A stretch of DNA of 64,000 nt from assembly GCF_003946345.1 (NCBI RefSeq), contig NZ_RHNY01000006.1:1-64000 (forward strand), given 5' to 3'. This DNA is from Levilactobacillus tongjiangensis. GTDB lineage: Bacteria > Bacillota > Bacilli > Lactobacillales > Lactobacillaceae. Shown piece after piece: positions 26,629-35,157 of this stretch (the stretch's first letter is position 1; every line of letters begins with the position of its first letter). The notes beneath the pieces are model-generated. The model was not told where the DNA came from. It was given only the letters and a program-made list of their open reading frames with translations, and did not search any database. The position numbers and the translations under genes are program-made.

Positions 26629-27600
26629 ATGGCACGGAATTTAATTGGAATCGATTTGGGTGGAACGACCACGAAAATGGCCTTCCTCTCAACTAATGGG
26701 GACATCCTCACAAAGTGGAGCATTCCGACCGATATTAAGGATGAGGGCAGTCACATCGTTCCAAATATCATTGATTCGATCAACCAACACATTACGAACT
26801 CAGAATTTAGCAAGGATGATTTTCTGGGAATTGGTATGGGGACGCCAGGTTCCGTCGATATTGAAAACGGAACGGTTATCGGTGCCTTTAATTTAAACTG
26901 GAAGAAACGGCAACAAGTTCGTGACCAGATTCAAGCCGGAATTGGTCTGCAGTTCATCTTAGATAATGATGCAAACGTTGCTTCATTGGGTGAATACTGG
27001 AAGGGTGCCGGTGAAAAGGACAAGGACGTTGTCTTTGTTACCTTAGGAACTGGTGTCGGCGGTGGGGTCATCGCTGGTGGCCACCTTTTGCACGGTATCA
27101 ATGGTGGTGCTGGTGAATTGGGCCACGTGACGGTTCAACCCAATGGGTACCTGTGTACTTGTGGGAAGCGGGGCTGTCTTGAACAGTACGCCTCTGCAAC
27201 TGGGGTCGTCCACGTCGCTGCTGACATGGCCAAGGACTTCATGGGAACATCTCGTTTGAAGGAAATGGAAGACAATCAAGAAAGTGTTACGTCTAAGATG
27301 GTCTTCTACCTGGCTGATAACGGTGATATTTTGGCTAACCAAGTGGTTGATCGGGTGACCTTCTACTTAGGTTTGGCATTGGCTAACGTAGCCAACATTT
27401 TGAATCCAGCTAACATCATCATTGGTGGTGGGGTGTCCAACGCTGGTAACACGTTGTTACAACCAACGACGCGTTACTTCCAAGAAAACGCCTTTCCAGC
27501 AGTGCGGGATTCAACCAAGATACGTTTAGCCCAATTGGGTAACGACGCTGGGGTTATCGGTGCCGCTTCATTGGCTTTGCGTTTTCAAAAGACTAATTAA
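26629..27600 (+). CDS. glcK: Glucokinase, ROK family
   Basis: The 323-residue enzyme phosphorylates glucose with ATP. The ATP site is GIDLGGTTTKMAF (near 7), the glucose-binding motif EYWKGAG with GTGVGGGVI (near 130), and the ROK zinc site is CTCGKRGCLEQYAS (near 178). It starts at ATG 26629, behind GGAGGG. In lactobacilli it feeds internalised disaccharide sugars into glycolysis or the phosphoketolase route and may support catabolite control. Confidence 0.95.
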   Translation: MARNLIGIDLGGTTTKMAFLSTNGDILTKWSIPTDIKDEGSHIVPNIIDSINQHITNSEFSKDDFLGIGMGTPGSVDIENGTVIGAFNLNWKKRQQVRDQIQAGIGLQFILDNDANVASLGEYWKGAGEKDKDVVFVTLGTGVGGGVIAGGHLLHGINGGAGELGHVTVQPNGYLCTCGKRGCLEQYASATGVVHVAADMAKDFMGTSRLKEMEDNQESVTSKMVFYLADNGDILANQVVDRVTFYLGLALANVANILNPANIIIGGGVSNAGNTLLQPTTRYFQENAFPAVRDSTKIRLAQLGNDAGVIGAASLALRFQKTN

Positions 27601-27623
27601 GTAAGTCGTTAAGGAAGGAAGAT

Positions 27624-28046
27624 TTGGTTTTGGTTATTGGAGATAGCGGTCTTTCAGCGTGGACGGTCTATGGAATCGTCCTCCTGGTCTTAATTGTTGG
27701 CTGGGCAGCATGGCAGGGTGTGACGATTATGCGTCGCAACCGGGTTGCCACAGTCATTGATGAGGAGACCTTCCAAGCAGGGATGCGTAAGGCACAGGTT
27801 GTCGACTTACGTGAGAAAAAGGATTTTGATGCGGGCCACATTTTGGGTTCCCGGAACATTCCTTACTCAACGTTTAAGACTTACCATCATCAATTGCGTG
27901 CGGACTTACCCGTTTACTTATACGATTCAGGGAAGGCCCTCAGTACGCGGGCTGCCTTGGTCCTCAGTAAGGAAGGCTTTCAGGATATTTCGATCCTGAA
28001 GACGGGTTACACACGTTGGCAAGGAAAGACTAAGAAGACTAAATAG
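27624..28046 (+). CDS. Membrane-anchored rhodanese-like protein without active Cys
   Basis: The 140-residue product has one N-terminal membrane helix (about 9-32) and a rhodanese domain (about 45-135) with VVDLREKKDFDAGHILGSRNIP. At the active loop the sequence reads VYLYDSGKALSTRAA, so the catalytic Cys that normally follows VYLY is Asp. It therefore cannot carry a persulfide and probably acts as a binding domain. It starts at TTG 27624 after AAGGAAGG. Last gene of the yqgN-to-rhodanese operon, with a terminator directly after it. Confidence 0.88.
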   Translation: MVLVIGDSGLSAWTVYGIVLLVLIVGWAAWQGVTIMRRNRVATVIDEETFQAGMRKAQVVDLREKKDFDAGHILGSRNIPYSTFKTYHHQLRADLPVYLYDSGKALSTRAALVLSKEGFQDISILKTGYTRWQGKTKKTK

Positions 28047-28054
28047 TGTAACTT

Positions 28055-28093
28055 AAAAAAGGTATCACGGATTTTTCCGTGATACCTTTTTAT
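28055..28093 (+). terminator. Terminator of the glucokinase operon
   Basis: AAAAAAGGTATCACGGA and TCCGTGATACCTTTTT pair across TTTT; works in both directions. Confidence 0.88.
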
Positions 28094-28153
28094 GATGGTT
28101 GAGCCAAAAACCCAATCAGTCTTTCTGAGGCGAGATTTTTCTGGTTAAAACGA

Positions 28154-28330
28154 TTAGTTATGGTGTGCAGCGTGACTCTTGCGGTTGGCACGCTTCCGGT
28201 TTTCTTCAAACCGGGCCTCTTGATCCTCAATTGGTTCAACGACCTTCTTCTTGAAGGAAAAGACCGCGCCAGCAACGGCACTTGCAGTCGCAATAACGCC
28301 AAATAAGAAACCTTTTGTGAAGTGCTTCAT
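28154..28330 (-). CDS. DUF3042-family small membrane protein
   Basis: A 58-residue protein that starts MKHFTKGFLFGVIATASAVA, a membrane helix, then FKKKVVEPIEDQEARFEENR and a basic tail with several His. This pattern, a short helix followed by an EPIE segment and an Arg/Lys-rich end, is that of DUF3042 proteins of Lactobacillales. Function unknown. Single gene on the minus strand between two plus-strand operons. Confidence 0.85.
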   Translation of the reverse strand: MKHFTKGFLFGVIATASAVAGAVFSFKKKVVEPIEDQEARFEENRKRANRKSHAAHHN

Positions 28331-28481
28331 ATCACTCGACTCCCATCGTTTAAGAATTTAAGTTATCCGCTTCCATTATGCTTGTTTTTTAAGTAAATTG
28401 CTAGCAATTTGCGGCGAAAATCGGGGATTCTGTGGTAACCTGAAAGAAGATAGAATTCAAAGCGGAAGGAAGGCATTTGCC

Positions 28482-29231
28482 TTGTTTAAACGACCACTGA
28501 CTCAAATCATTGCCCACCGGGGAAGTAAAGGCACTCGCCCGGAAAATACGCTGTCCGCTTTTCAAGCGGCTATCGACGCTGGGGCGGATGGCATCGAAAC
28601 GGATGTGCAACTTACCCGCGACCATCAGCTGGTCATTATGCACGATGAGCGCGTCGATCGGACAACGGACGGGACCGGTTACCTTAAGGATTTCACGTTG
28701 GCAGAGCTCAAAGACTTGGATGCTGGACACTTTTTTAGTCCCGAGTATGCTGGGACACCGGTTCCTACTCTGGATGAAGTGATTCAACTCCTGATTCGGA
28801 ACGACTTTCAGGGGGTCTTTAACCTCGAGTTGAAGACCAATAAGATTCCGTATCCTGGGATCGAACAACGGTTAGCCGGCTATTTTCAGCGACAGTCCGT
28901 TCCGTTTCGGGTGGTCTTTTCTAGCTTTCGGGCGAAGTCACTGATTACACTGCGGGCACTGTACCCGGAGGCGGAGTATGCCAAATTATTTAAAACCGCG
29001 GGACAGCAGGCTCGCCGGATGCAACGCCGACATCAGGTGGGCGCTTTGCACCCGGATATTCACTGGGTCAAAGCGAATCGGTTTTGGCTACCACACGTGC
29101 AATTACGGCCCTGGACGGTCAACAACGAGGCAGATATGACGTACTGTTTTCGGCATCACTTTGCGGGGATGTTCACCGATTATCCGGCCAGAGCGGTTGC
29201 CGTACGTGCGGAAATACAAGGAGAATCTTAA
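28482..29231 (+). CDS. Glycerophosphodiester phosphodiesterase
   Basis: A 249-residue cytosolic enzyme of the GDPD family that splits glycerophosphodiesters from phospholipid or teichoic acid turnover into glycerol-3-phosphate and alcohol. The active centre is AHRGSKGTRPENTLSAF (His and Arg near 15), ETDVQLTRD and HDERVDRTT; FNLELKT supplies the metal-binding Glu. I choose TTG 28482, well placed after GGAAGGAAGG; the frame continues upstream 28 codons with no ribosome site. The next gene, miaA, begins two bases after its stop. Confidence 0.92.
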   Translation: MFKRPLTQIIAHRGSKGTRPENTLSAFQAAIDAGADGIETDVQLTRDHQLVIMHDERVDRTTDGTGYLKDFTLAELKDLDAGHFFSPEYAGTPVPTLDEVIQLLIRNDFQGVFNLELKTNKIPYPGIEQRLAGYFQRQSVPFRVVFSSFRAKSLITLRALYPEAEYAKLFKTAGQQARRMQRRHQVGALHPDIHWVKANRFWLPHVQLRPWTVNNEADMTYCFRHHFAGMFTDYPARAVAVRAEIQGES

Positions 29232-29233
29232 CT

Positions 29234-30151
29234 ATGGAAAAAGTGTTAGCAATCGTGGGACCAACAGCGGTGGGGAAGACGGCACTGTCGATCCGCTTGG
29301 CCCAGCAATTTAACGGTGAAATTATTTCGGGTGACTCCATGCAAGTGTATCGGCACTTAGACATTGGCACGGCGAAGGCCACGGCTGAGGAACAAGCGCA
29401 AGCACCGCATCACTTGATTGATGTTCGCAACGTCGACCAGCAATTTACGGTCGCACAGTTTGTGGTGGCTGCTCAGAAATTGATTCAAGAGATTACGGAC
29501 CGCGGCCACTTACCGATCATTGCTGGTGGGACGGGCTTTTATTTACAAGCTCTGTTTGATGGCTTGAAGCTGGGCGCAGAGGCTCCCGGAGACCCAGCAA
29601 TCCGTGAACAGCTGCGGTCGGTGGCCAATGAGCAAGGTCCCCAGTACCTCTGGCAACGGTTGGCGGAAAAAGATCCGGTAGCGGCGGCTAAGATTCCGGT
29701 CACCAACGTTCGCCGGACAGTGCGAGCACTGGAAGTTATCCAGGTAACGGGTAAGCTCTTTTCTAATCAGGGGGATGCTGGTGCCCAATATGATGAATGC
29801 TACCTGGCACTGAATACGGACCGGAAACGTTTGTACGATCGAATCAATCAGCGGGTTGATTTGATGGTACAGGCGGGTCTGTTGGATGAGGTGCGTTGGT
29901 TGGCAGCACAAGGTGGTACGGCTTTACCGGCTGCCACTGGGATTGGTTACCGCGAACTGTTACCGATAATTGATCAACCAGCAGCATATCCAGCGGCAAT
30001 CGACCAGATTAAGCAAGATTCTCGGCACTACGCCAAACGTCAGCTGACGTGGTTCCGTAATCAGACGACCGCTACTTGGTATGATTTAGTGCAACATCCT
30101 GCTGAATTTGAACAGATTACCCAACAAGTGACTGCCTGGATAAGTTGTTAA
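29234..30151 (+). CDS. miaA: tRNA dimethylallyltransferase MiaA
   Basis: The 305-residue enzyme adds a dimethylallyl group to N6 of A37 in tRNAs reading UNN codons. It has the P-loop GPTAVGKTAL, DSMQVYRHLDIGTAKAT, HHLIDVRN and the PIIAGGTGFYLQAL motifs in the expected order. The start is ATG 29234 after AAGGAGAATCTTAACT. It lies just upstream of glnRA, the order seen in many Bacilli. Confidence 0.95.
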   Translation: MEKVLAIVGPTAVGKTALSIRLAQQFNGEIISGDSMQVYRHLDIGTAKATAEEQAQAPHHLIDVRNVDQQFTVAQFVVAAQKLIQEITDRGHLPIIAGGTGFYLQALFDGLKLGAEAPGDPAIREQLRSVANEQGPQYLWQRLAEKDPVAAAKIPVTNVRRTVRALEVIQVTGKLFSNQGDAGAQYDECYLALNTDRKRLYDRINQRVDLMVQAGLLDEVRWLAAQGGTALPAATGIGYRELLPIIDQPAAYPAAIDQIKQDSRHYAKRQLTWFRNQTTATWYDLVQHPAEFEQITQQVTAWISC

Positions 30152-30192
30152 TTCTTACGATTAATTAAAGAACTAACTTTTTTGGCCCTTCA

Positions 30193-30209
30193 TGTTAGAA
30201 AATGTAACA
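30193..30209. promoter_or_regulatory. GlnR operator
   Basis: TGTTA-GAAAATG-TAACA is a perfect match to the GlnR/TnrA consensus TGTNA-N7-TNACA. It ends eight bases before the -35 of the glnR promoter, so GlnR can autoregulate glnRA according to nitrogen supply. Confidence 0.92.
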
Positions 30210-30216
30210 TGAAGCC

Positions 30217-30244
30217 TTGACTCCCGTTCTCAGGGTGGTATGAT
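30217..30244 (+). promoter_or_regulatory. Promoter of glnRA
   Basis: TTGACT (30217-30222), 16 bases, TATGAT (30239-30244), immediately downstream of the GlnR box. Confidence 0.8.
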
Positions 30245-30273
30245 TACCCCATAGTTAAAGGGGGCCAGTAGTG

Positions 30274-30660
30274 ATGAAGGAAAAAGAATTGCGGCGTTCA
30301 TTGGCCGTGTTGCCAATGGGAACCGTTATGAAACTGACGAGCTTGACGGCTCGACAGATTCGCTACTATGAAGCTCAAGACCTGGTATTCCCACAACGCA
30401 GCGACGGCAACCGGCGAATGTATTCGCTTAACGACGTTGACCGGTTACTGGAGATCAAGGATTACTTGGCCGATGGTGTCAATGTGGCGGGAATCAAAGC
30501 AATCTACAACCAGCAGCAACGTGCTGCCCAGGAGAAGAAATCCGCTGAGAGCCAGCCGCTAACGGATGATGATGTCCGGCGAATTTTACAGGACGAATTC
30601 ATTCGGCAGGGGGGCCTCGGTCACCCGGCACCAGGGATTCAGCAACAACGACCCTTTTAA
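30274..30660 (+). CDS. glnR: MerR-type nitrogen regulator GlnR
   Basis: A 128-residue repressor of glutamine synthetase and nitrogen uptake genes. The MerR helix-turn-helix (about 15-82) has LTARQIRYYEAQDLVFPQRS and GNRRMYSLNDVDRL. The C-terminal part ends GGLGHPAPGIQQQRPF, the region through which feedback-inhibited GlnA activates GlnR. The start is either GTG 30271 or the adjacent ATG 30274, after AAAGGGGG. It lies in an operon with glnA under the GlnR box. Confidence 0.95.
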   Translation: MKEKELRRSLAVLPMGTVMKLTSLTARQIRYYEAQDLVFPQRSDGNRRMYSLNDVDRLLEIKDYLADGVNVAGIKAIYNQQQRAAQEKKSAESQPLTDDDVRRILQDEFIRQGGLGHPAPGIQQQRPF

Positions 30661-30704
30661 ACCACAGGTAATGAGACGCTAAAAACTAACAGGGAGCGAT
30701 TTTA

Positions 30705-32045
30705 ATGGCAAAACGGGACTATTCAAAAGATGATATTCGTCAAATGGCGAAGGATGAAAACGTCAAGTTTCTTCGTCTGATGTTCACCGACTTGTTCGGG
30801 ACAATCAAGAACGTCGAAGTACCAATCAGCCAACTCGGTAAGTTGCTTGATAACAAGCTAATGTTTGATGGTTCTTCAATTGACGGGTTCGTCCGCATTG
30901 AAGAAAGTGACATGTACCTGTACCCGGACCTTTCCACGTGGATGATTTTCCCATGGAGTACGGAACGGGGTAAAATCGCTCGGGTTATTTGTGAGGTTTA
31001 CACGACTGATGGGAAACCATTTGAAGGGGACCCACGGAACAACTTGATCCGGGTTCTTAACGACATGCGTAAGGCGGGCTTTACCGACTTTAACATTGGA
31101 CCAGAACCTGAATTCTTCTTGTTCAAGATGGATGAAAATGGCAAGCCAACGACTGAACTCAACGACAAGGGGAGCTACTTCGATATGGCCCCAATGGACT
31201 TGGGCGAAAACTGCCGGCGTGAAATCGTCTTGACCTTGGAAGAAATGGGCTTTGACGTTGAAGCAGCGCACCATGAAGTGGCGCCTGGCCAACATGAAAT
31301 TGACTTTAAGTATGCCGACGCATTGACTGCGGCCGACAACATTCAAACCTTTAAATTAGTTGTGAAGACCATTGCGCGGAAGTACGGCCTCTACGCAACG
31401 TTCATGCCAAAACCTTTGGCTGGTATCAACGGCTCGGGGATGCATTTGAACATGTCACTCTTCCATGACAAGGGGAACGCCTTCTTCGATGAAAAGGGTA
31501 AGATGCAATTGTCAGAAGACGCTTACCATTTCTTGGGTGGCTTGATGAAGCATGCCCGGAGCTTCACGGCTATCTGCAACCCAATCGTTAACAGTTACAA
31601 GCGCTTAGTTCCTGGCTACGAAGCACCCGTTTACGTTGCTTGGTCTGGCTCTAACCGGTCACCATTGATTCGAGTACCAAACTCCCGTGGTTTGTCCACC
31701 CGTTTGGAAGTTCGGAGTGTGGACCCAGCTGCTAACCCATACTTGGCTATCGCTGCCATGTTGGAAGCTGGTCTTGATGGGTTACGGAATAAGTTGGCGC
31801 CACAAGAGGCTGTCGACCGGAACATTTACCGGATGGATGCCGAAGAACGTCAGGAAAACCATATTACGAACTTACCAGATACCTTGCACAACGCCTTGAA
31901 GGACTTAGCTGCCGACGACGTCATGCGTGGGGCCATGGGTAAGCACTTGTTCCAAAGCTTCATCGAAGCCAAGAACTTGGAATACAACTCTTACCGGACA
32001 CAGGTTTCTCAATGGGAACGTGACCAGTACTTGGAATTGTACTAA
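30705..32045 (+). CDS. glnA: Glutamine synthetase type I
   Basis: This 446-residue enzyme makes glutamine from glutamate, ammonia and ATP as a dodecamer. Signature regions: FDGSSIDGF (near 59), the metal-binding GPEPEFFLF, the ATP-binding [18 protein letters not shown] and NRSPLIRVP. The adenylylation Tyr region is replaced, as in the GSI-alpha class of Firmicutes, which is controlled by GlnR and feedback rather than adenylylation; the Arg of the MDAEERQ region is the feedback residue area. Preferred codons suggest high expression. Confidence 0.97.
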   Translation: MAKRDYSKDDIRQMAKDENVKFLRLMFTDLFGTIKNVEVPISQLGKLLDNKLMFDGSSIDGFVRIEESDMYLYPDLSTWMIFPWSTERGKIARVICEVYTTDGKPFEGDPRNNLIRVLNDMRKAGFTDFNIGPEPEFFLFKMDENGKPTTELNDKGSYFDMAPMDLGENCRREIVLTLEEMGFDVEAAHHEVAPGQHEIDFKYADALTAADNIQTFKLVVKTIARKYGLYATFMPKPLAGINGSGMHLNMSLFHDKGNAFFDEKGKMQLSEDAYHFLGGLMKHARSFTAICNPIVNSYKRLVPGYEAPVYVAWSGSNRSPLIRVPNSRGLSTRLEVRSVDPAANPYLAIAAMLEAGLDGLRNKLAPQEAVDRNIYRMDAEERQENHITNLPDTLHNALKDLAADDVMRGAMGKHLFQSFIEAKNLEYNSYRTQVSQWERDQYLELY

Positions 32046-32165
32046 AAATCAAAAGATAAACAGCCTGGATGAACTTAAATACATTCGGGAGTGTGGGCAC
32101 GCTGAGAGTGAAAAGGTTGGTAGTTAATGGCCGGCTAGAACACGTTTCAGCAATAGCAATTGGAA

Positions 32166-32196
32166 GAGCCTGAGAGGTGATCTCAGGCTTTTTTGT
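32166..32196 (+). terminator. Terminator of glnRA
   Basis: GCCTGAGA and TCTCAGGC (32168-32175, 32181-32188) with loop GGTGA, followed by six T. Confidence 0.9.
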
Positions 32197-32235
32197 TGGT
32201 TGAGTGCTGAATACTTGGCAACTTAGTGTGGTCTT

Positions 32236-32406
32236 CCGCCTTACCAGCAGCCAGATATGGGCTGGAACGGTGCGGACACAACTTGAAGCCTCGAAAGCCC
32301 CGAGTCTACAAGCTTGGTCTTCTGCTAAGTCAGTAGGAAAAGACGCCTACTAACTAAGCAGAACGACGCGCCTGAGCCCATATCTGGCTGCCTCTCGGCC
32401 TACACA
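32236..32406 (+). repeat. Dispersed structured intergenic element, type A, copy 3
   Basis: The best-preserved type A copy. Closing stem P1: CAGCCAGATATGGGCT (32248-32263) with AGCCCATATCTGGCTG (32375-32390), 16 of 16. Small hairpin GTG-CGGA-CAC follows. Central stem P3: CTTGAAGCCTCG...CGAGTCTACAAG (32282-32312). Hairpin P4: CTGCTAAGTCAGTAGG (32322-32337) with CCTACTAACTAAGCAG (32346-32361). It starts 40 bases after the glnA terminator, same direction. Confidence 0.88.
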
Positions 32407-32478
32407 GTGTTCTATTGTCAATCAACGAGGCTGTTAGGAGTGGTTCAACTAAACCTCTGTCAGCGGTATTCGTGTTAC

Positions 32479-32515
32479 ACCACTATTAGAGCCGGAATCC
32501 CTGGCCTCCGGAGCG
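32479..32515 (-). repeat. Deletion remnant of a type B element, copy 4
   Basis: The two outer ends of a type B element (as at 40259-40453) are fused: TAGAGCCGG is joined directly to AATCCCTGGCCTCCGGAGCGC, and about 150 bases of interior are gone. The neighbouring sequence (TTACACCAC on the left) also matches the 40 kb locus, so this is the same composite insertion after an internal deletion. Confidence 0.65.
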
Positions 32516-32749
32516 CTTAGTTAGTGGTCAAAAGTATTTATCGGCTCATGGGTTAGCACCATAAATTGGAGAATATTTGTCTTCAAATGGTCGTAATTTT
32601 TAAGTAGTTTGGGGTTTGGGTTAAAAATTTCGTGGTTTTCACGTGAAATTCCTGCAAACTGCTTTATTCTGTGCGGATTTTTGGTAACATGAAGCTATAA
32701 CCAAATGTTCACGGCAAGCGCTAGAGAACATCAGAATGAGGGATAATTC

Positions 32750-33628
32750 ATGGATAATCAAGAACAACAAGCTAGTGCAGCCGATGTCTTAACGCAGGCA
32801 ATCGCAAGTAAACTCGATTACTTAAGTACGTTGCAGGCTGCGGTTCAGCACGGCGATGACCGACAAGTTTACGAACTGCTTGACCAAGTTCGCTATTATG
32901 AAGAAGTTAAAAAGACCCGTTCGACACGGTCAGTGAACCACTTAGCTGAATTAGTCGACAATATTCACCCCCAAATCGCACACTATTTAAGTGATAAGTT
33001 GATCGATTACTTGGGGCACATTTACCCATTTTTCTACTACGAAGAATACACGACGGGCCTGTTCCATATCTACTTTGGAAACTGGTGGGACCGGCGTTTA
33101 TTTGGGGACCTGGACGTCATCAACGTTCGTTTTGATTTTGATAAGACTGAATATCAAAAGTTGCGGGATTCATTTGCCCTGGAAAGCCAAAATCAACGGC
33201 TCAACACAGCAAAAATTGAATCCATCTCTGCTGAAAGCGAACAGTTACAAAATTTAGTTGATGCTCAAGCAACGCGGGACAACCAAAAGTCCGAGTTACG
33301 AGACCAATTAAAAGAAAATAGTGGCAAGAGTAGCCTGCCTTGGGATTCTGGTAAGCTGAAAGATGAACGTCAACGGATCATTGATCAATTGACCAAGCTC
33401 GCTGACGAGGATGAAAAGGCCCTGAACGCTCACAAGTTAATCAAAGCCAATGACGACAAGATTTTGGTGCTGTCTAAGGAAGACACCATCCTGAACTACG
33501 AAAAGCAAAGTATTCGGGATTCCTTCGATGATTTCGAACACTTCGAGGCTCACAACGCCAGTCTGTACGCTGATTACCTAAATAGTTTATTAGGCAAGAG
33601 CGAGGGTGAGGTGACTGTCGATGATTAA
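32750..33628 (+). CDS. Uncharacterised coiled-coil protein, first gene of the dUTPase operon
   Basis: A 292-residue soluble protein that I do not recognise. The first 90 residues are predicted helical. A central aromatic-rich segment (FFYYEEYTTGLFHIYFGNWW near 98-117) looks like a folded core. From about 145 to 270 there is a strongly charged, heptad-like region (Gln/Glu/Lys/Asp-rich) typical of a coiled coil, interrupted by a Gly/Ser/Pro hinge (NSGKSSLPWDSGKL). There is no signal peptide or membrane helix. The gene overlaps the next by eight bases. The resemblance of the coiled coil to SMC/SbcC-type proteins is generic and not evidence of function. Confidence 0.75.
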   Translation: MDNQEQQASAADVLTQAIASKLDYLSTLQAAVQHGDDRQVYELLDQVRYYEEVKKTRSTRSVNHLAELVDNIHPQIAHYLSDKLIDYLGHIYPFFYYEEYTTGLFHIYFGNWWDRRLFGDLDVINVRFDFDKTEYQKLRDSFALESQNQRLNTAKIESISAESEQLQNLVDAQATRDNQKSELRDQLKENSGKSSLPWDSGKLKDERQRIIDQLTKLADEDEKALNAHKLIKANDDKILVLSKEDTILNYEKQSIRDSFDDFEHFEAHNASLYADYLNSLLGKSEGEVTVDD

Positions 33629-34562
33629 TGAAAATGATCCATCAACGTTGACTACGAGTGGTCGACTGGTCAACTATAATGACGCAATTAAGTCGGGGCT
33701 AGAGACTGGCTTGAAGTTTACCCAGTTAATGGACCAACTGATTAAAACGAACGATGCTGACAAATTGGTGGCAGCCGCGACCGAGTTAGCTAATTTTACG
33801 TTGGACTCCGACTTTGTGACGTTCCCTCACCAATACAGCAACGCAGATTACTACCTGCTATTCATGTCACGGATGTTGGAACTCCATGACCAGGGGAAGA
33901 ACGTTATCCTACAATCTCGTGATCACAGAGAAGAACTGACACAGCAATTGACGCCACTGGGTGACCGGGGAACGTTCAACTTCCGGGTTGAATCTTCCGA
34001 GAATGGCGGTGTCTTCTACCGGGAACGCGCCACAGGGCAGTCCCTGTTCTACCTGAACCTGGAACGGAAGATGTTCCGGTTTAACAGCCACGCCTTGACC
34101 CAGTTATTTATCATCGATTTGCACGATACGGTGCCGGCAGAAACGGTCAAGACGTCCGTGAAAATTCTCTTAGACTTTGCTCGTTACTTAAAAGAAGATT
34201 ACGGTTATTCCGTAGACTTCAACATCTTGGATGCTGCCAATCGTCAGAACTACGCCGTGCGTTCAGCTGATTTGCCGGCGGGTGTGGTTGACCGGTTGTT
34301 TGTGACCGCTGCCAAGAATGACTACATGCTGACCAACGGAGTCAACGGCAACGGCGCTGAAATTCAACTCGATAAGGGTGTGGTTGTAGATATCTTCAAT
34401 AACCAACTCGAAGGACAACCAGAATGGGTCATGACGGTCCACGACGATGAACAGAAGATTTCTTGGTTTGACGTGCTCCTGAAATACCCATTCATGCGCG
34501 ATTGGTACTTAGAAGACCTTACGGATTTAGAGATTGCCTCAGATCCCTTGATTTTTGCATAG
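33621..34562 (+). CDS. Uncharacterised protein, second gene of the dUTPase operon
   Basis: A 313-residue soluble protein with no motif I recognise. It is a mixed alpha/beta sequence: helical N-terminus (about 15-75), then strand-rich parts (FNFRVESSENGGVFYRERA; SLFYLNLERKMFRF; WVMTVHDDEQKISWF), and ends with an acidic segment LEDLTDLEIASDPLIFA. The start ATG 33621 overlaps the end of the previous gene and its stop codon overlaps the ribosome site of the dUTPase gene, so the three proteins are translationally coupled and probably made in fixed ratio. A shared process is likely; nothing in the sequence says which. Confidence 0.75.
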   Translation: MINENDPSTLTTSGRLVNYNDAIKSGLETGLKFTQLMDQLIKTNDADKLVAAATELANFTLDSDFVTFPHQYSNADYYLLFMSRMLELHDQGKNVILQSRDHREELTQQLTPLGDRGTFNFRVESSENGGVFYRERATGQSLFYLNLERKMFRFNSHALTQLFIIDLHDTVPAETVKTSVKILLDFARYLKEDYGYSVDFNILDAANRQNYAVRSADLPAGVVDRLFVTAAKNDYMLTNGVNGNGAEIQLDKGVVVDIFNNQLEGQPEWVMTVHDDEQKISWFDVLLKYPFMRDWYLEDLTDLEIASDPLIFA

Positions 34563-34575
34563 GAGGATTCCCAGC

Positions 34576-35118
34576 GTGTTAGAGTTAGCCAAATTAGTGC
34601 AACAATCGATTGCTTTGGACGAACAGATTACTGCTGATCGTGATATTGAAATGACGCGCAAGAGTCAGATTGAAAATGCTTACGTGGCTTTAGATGTGGA
34701 ATTGGCAGAAGTGGCCAATACCTCTGAATGGTTTAAGGTTTGGAAGACGCACCGCGGAAAAGCTGACGACGGTCAGACGCCCGCTGAAACGTTATTGACG
34801 GAGTACACGGATGCCATGGACTTCTTTTTCCTGGTAGCGGCTAAGAAGACTTGGACGCATTTGATCATGTTGACGGAAGAGGACCTAACGACGTTGGAAA
34901 GTAGTCGGCCCGCCAAGGATCTTGACCAACAGTATTTGATTTTAAAACGAATGCTGTTTAACAGTCATTTTGCCCACCGGCAGGAAGATTTTCGTCACGC
35001 ATGGCGGCTCTTCTTGAAGTGGGGGTTCGTTGATTTTGGTTTTAAACAAGACCAGATTCAAGCGGCCTATGAAGCCAAACGCCAGGTCAATTTAGACCGG
35101 CAAGCACATAACTATTAA
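34576..35118 (+). CDS. All-alpha dUTPase (dUTPase_2 family)
   Basis: The 180-residue product fits the dimeric, MazG-like dUTP diphosphatases that hydrolyse dUTP to dUMP and so keep uracil out of DNA. Family features are visible: VELAEVANTSEWFKVWK (near 35-51), with the ExxE metal-binding pattern and the F-K-x-W signature, EYTDAMDFFF (near 71) as the second ExxxD metal site, and the C-terminal NLDRQAHNY, matching the conserved N-x-x-R-Q-x-x-x-Y tail. I choose GTG 34576 behind AGGAGG; the frame extends 21 bases upstream into the previous gene. Terminator directly after. It is the only gene of the trio with a known family. Confidence 0.82.
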   Translation: MLELAKLVQQSIALDEQITADRDIEMTRKSQIENAYVALDVELAEVANTSEWFKVWKTHRGKADDGQTPAETLLTEYTDAMDFFFLVAAKKTWTHLIMLTEEDLTTLESSRPAKDLDQQYLILKRMLFNSHFAHRQEDFRHAWRLFLKWGFVDFGFKQDQIQAAYEAKRQVNLDRQAHNY

Positions 35119-35124
35119 TTCGGA

Positions 35125-35157
35125 AGCTAGTCCGCTATCATAAGGGCTAGCTTTTTG
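35125..35157 (+). terminator. Terminator of the dUTPase operon
   Basis: AGCTAGTCC (35125-35133) pairs with GGGCTAGC(T) (35144-35152), followed by five T. The TetR reading frame opens right at its end. Confidence 0.72.

Larger units (their letters stand above)
32046..32749. other. Intergenic region glnA to the dUTPase operon
   Basis: The 704 bases carry the glnA terminator (32168-32195), a type A repeat element (32236-32406), a spacer shared with the 40 kb locus, a deletion remnant of a type B element (32479-32515), and an AT-rich tail with the presumed promoter of the next operon (TTTATT about 32663, TAACAT about 32685). I see no open frame of substance. Confidence 0.7.

Noticed and set aside
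28398-28868. 155-codon minus-strand frame opposite the phosphodiesterase gene
   Set aside because: The plus-strand gene has full GDPD motifs and a ribosome site; the reverse frame has neither.
33075-33257. Overlapping short frame inside the coiled-coil gene
   Set aside because: No ribosome site, and the main frame is continuous and coupled to its neighbours.
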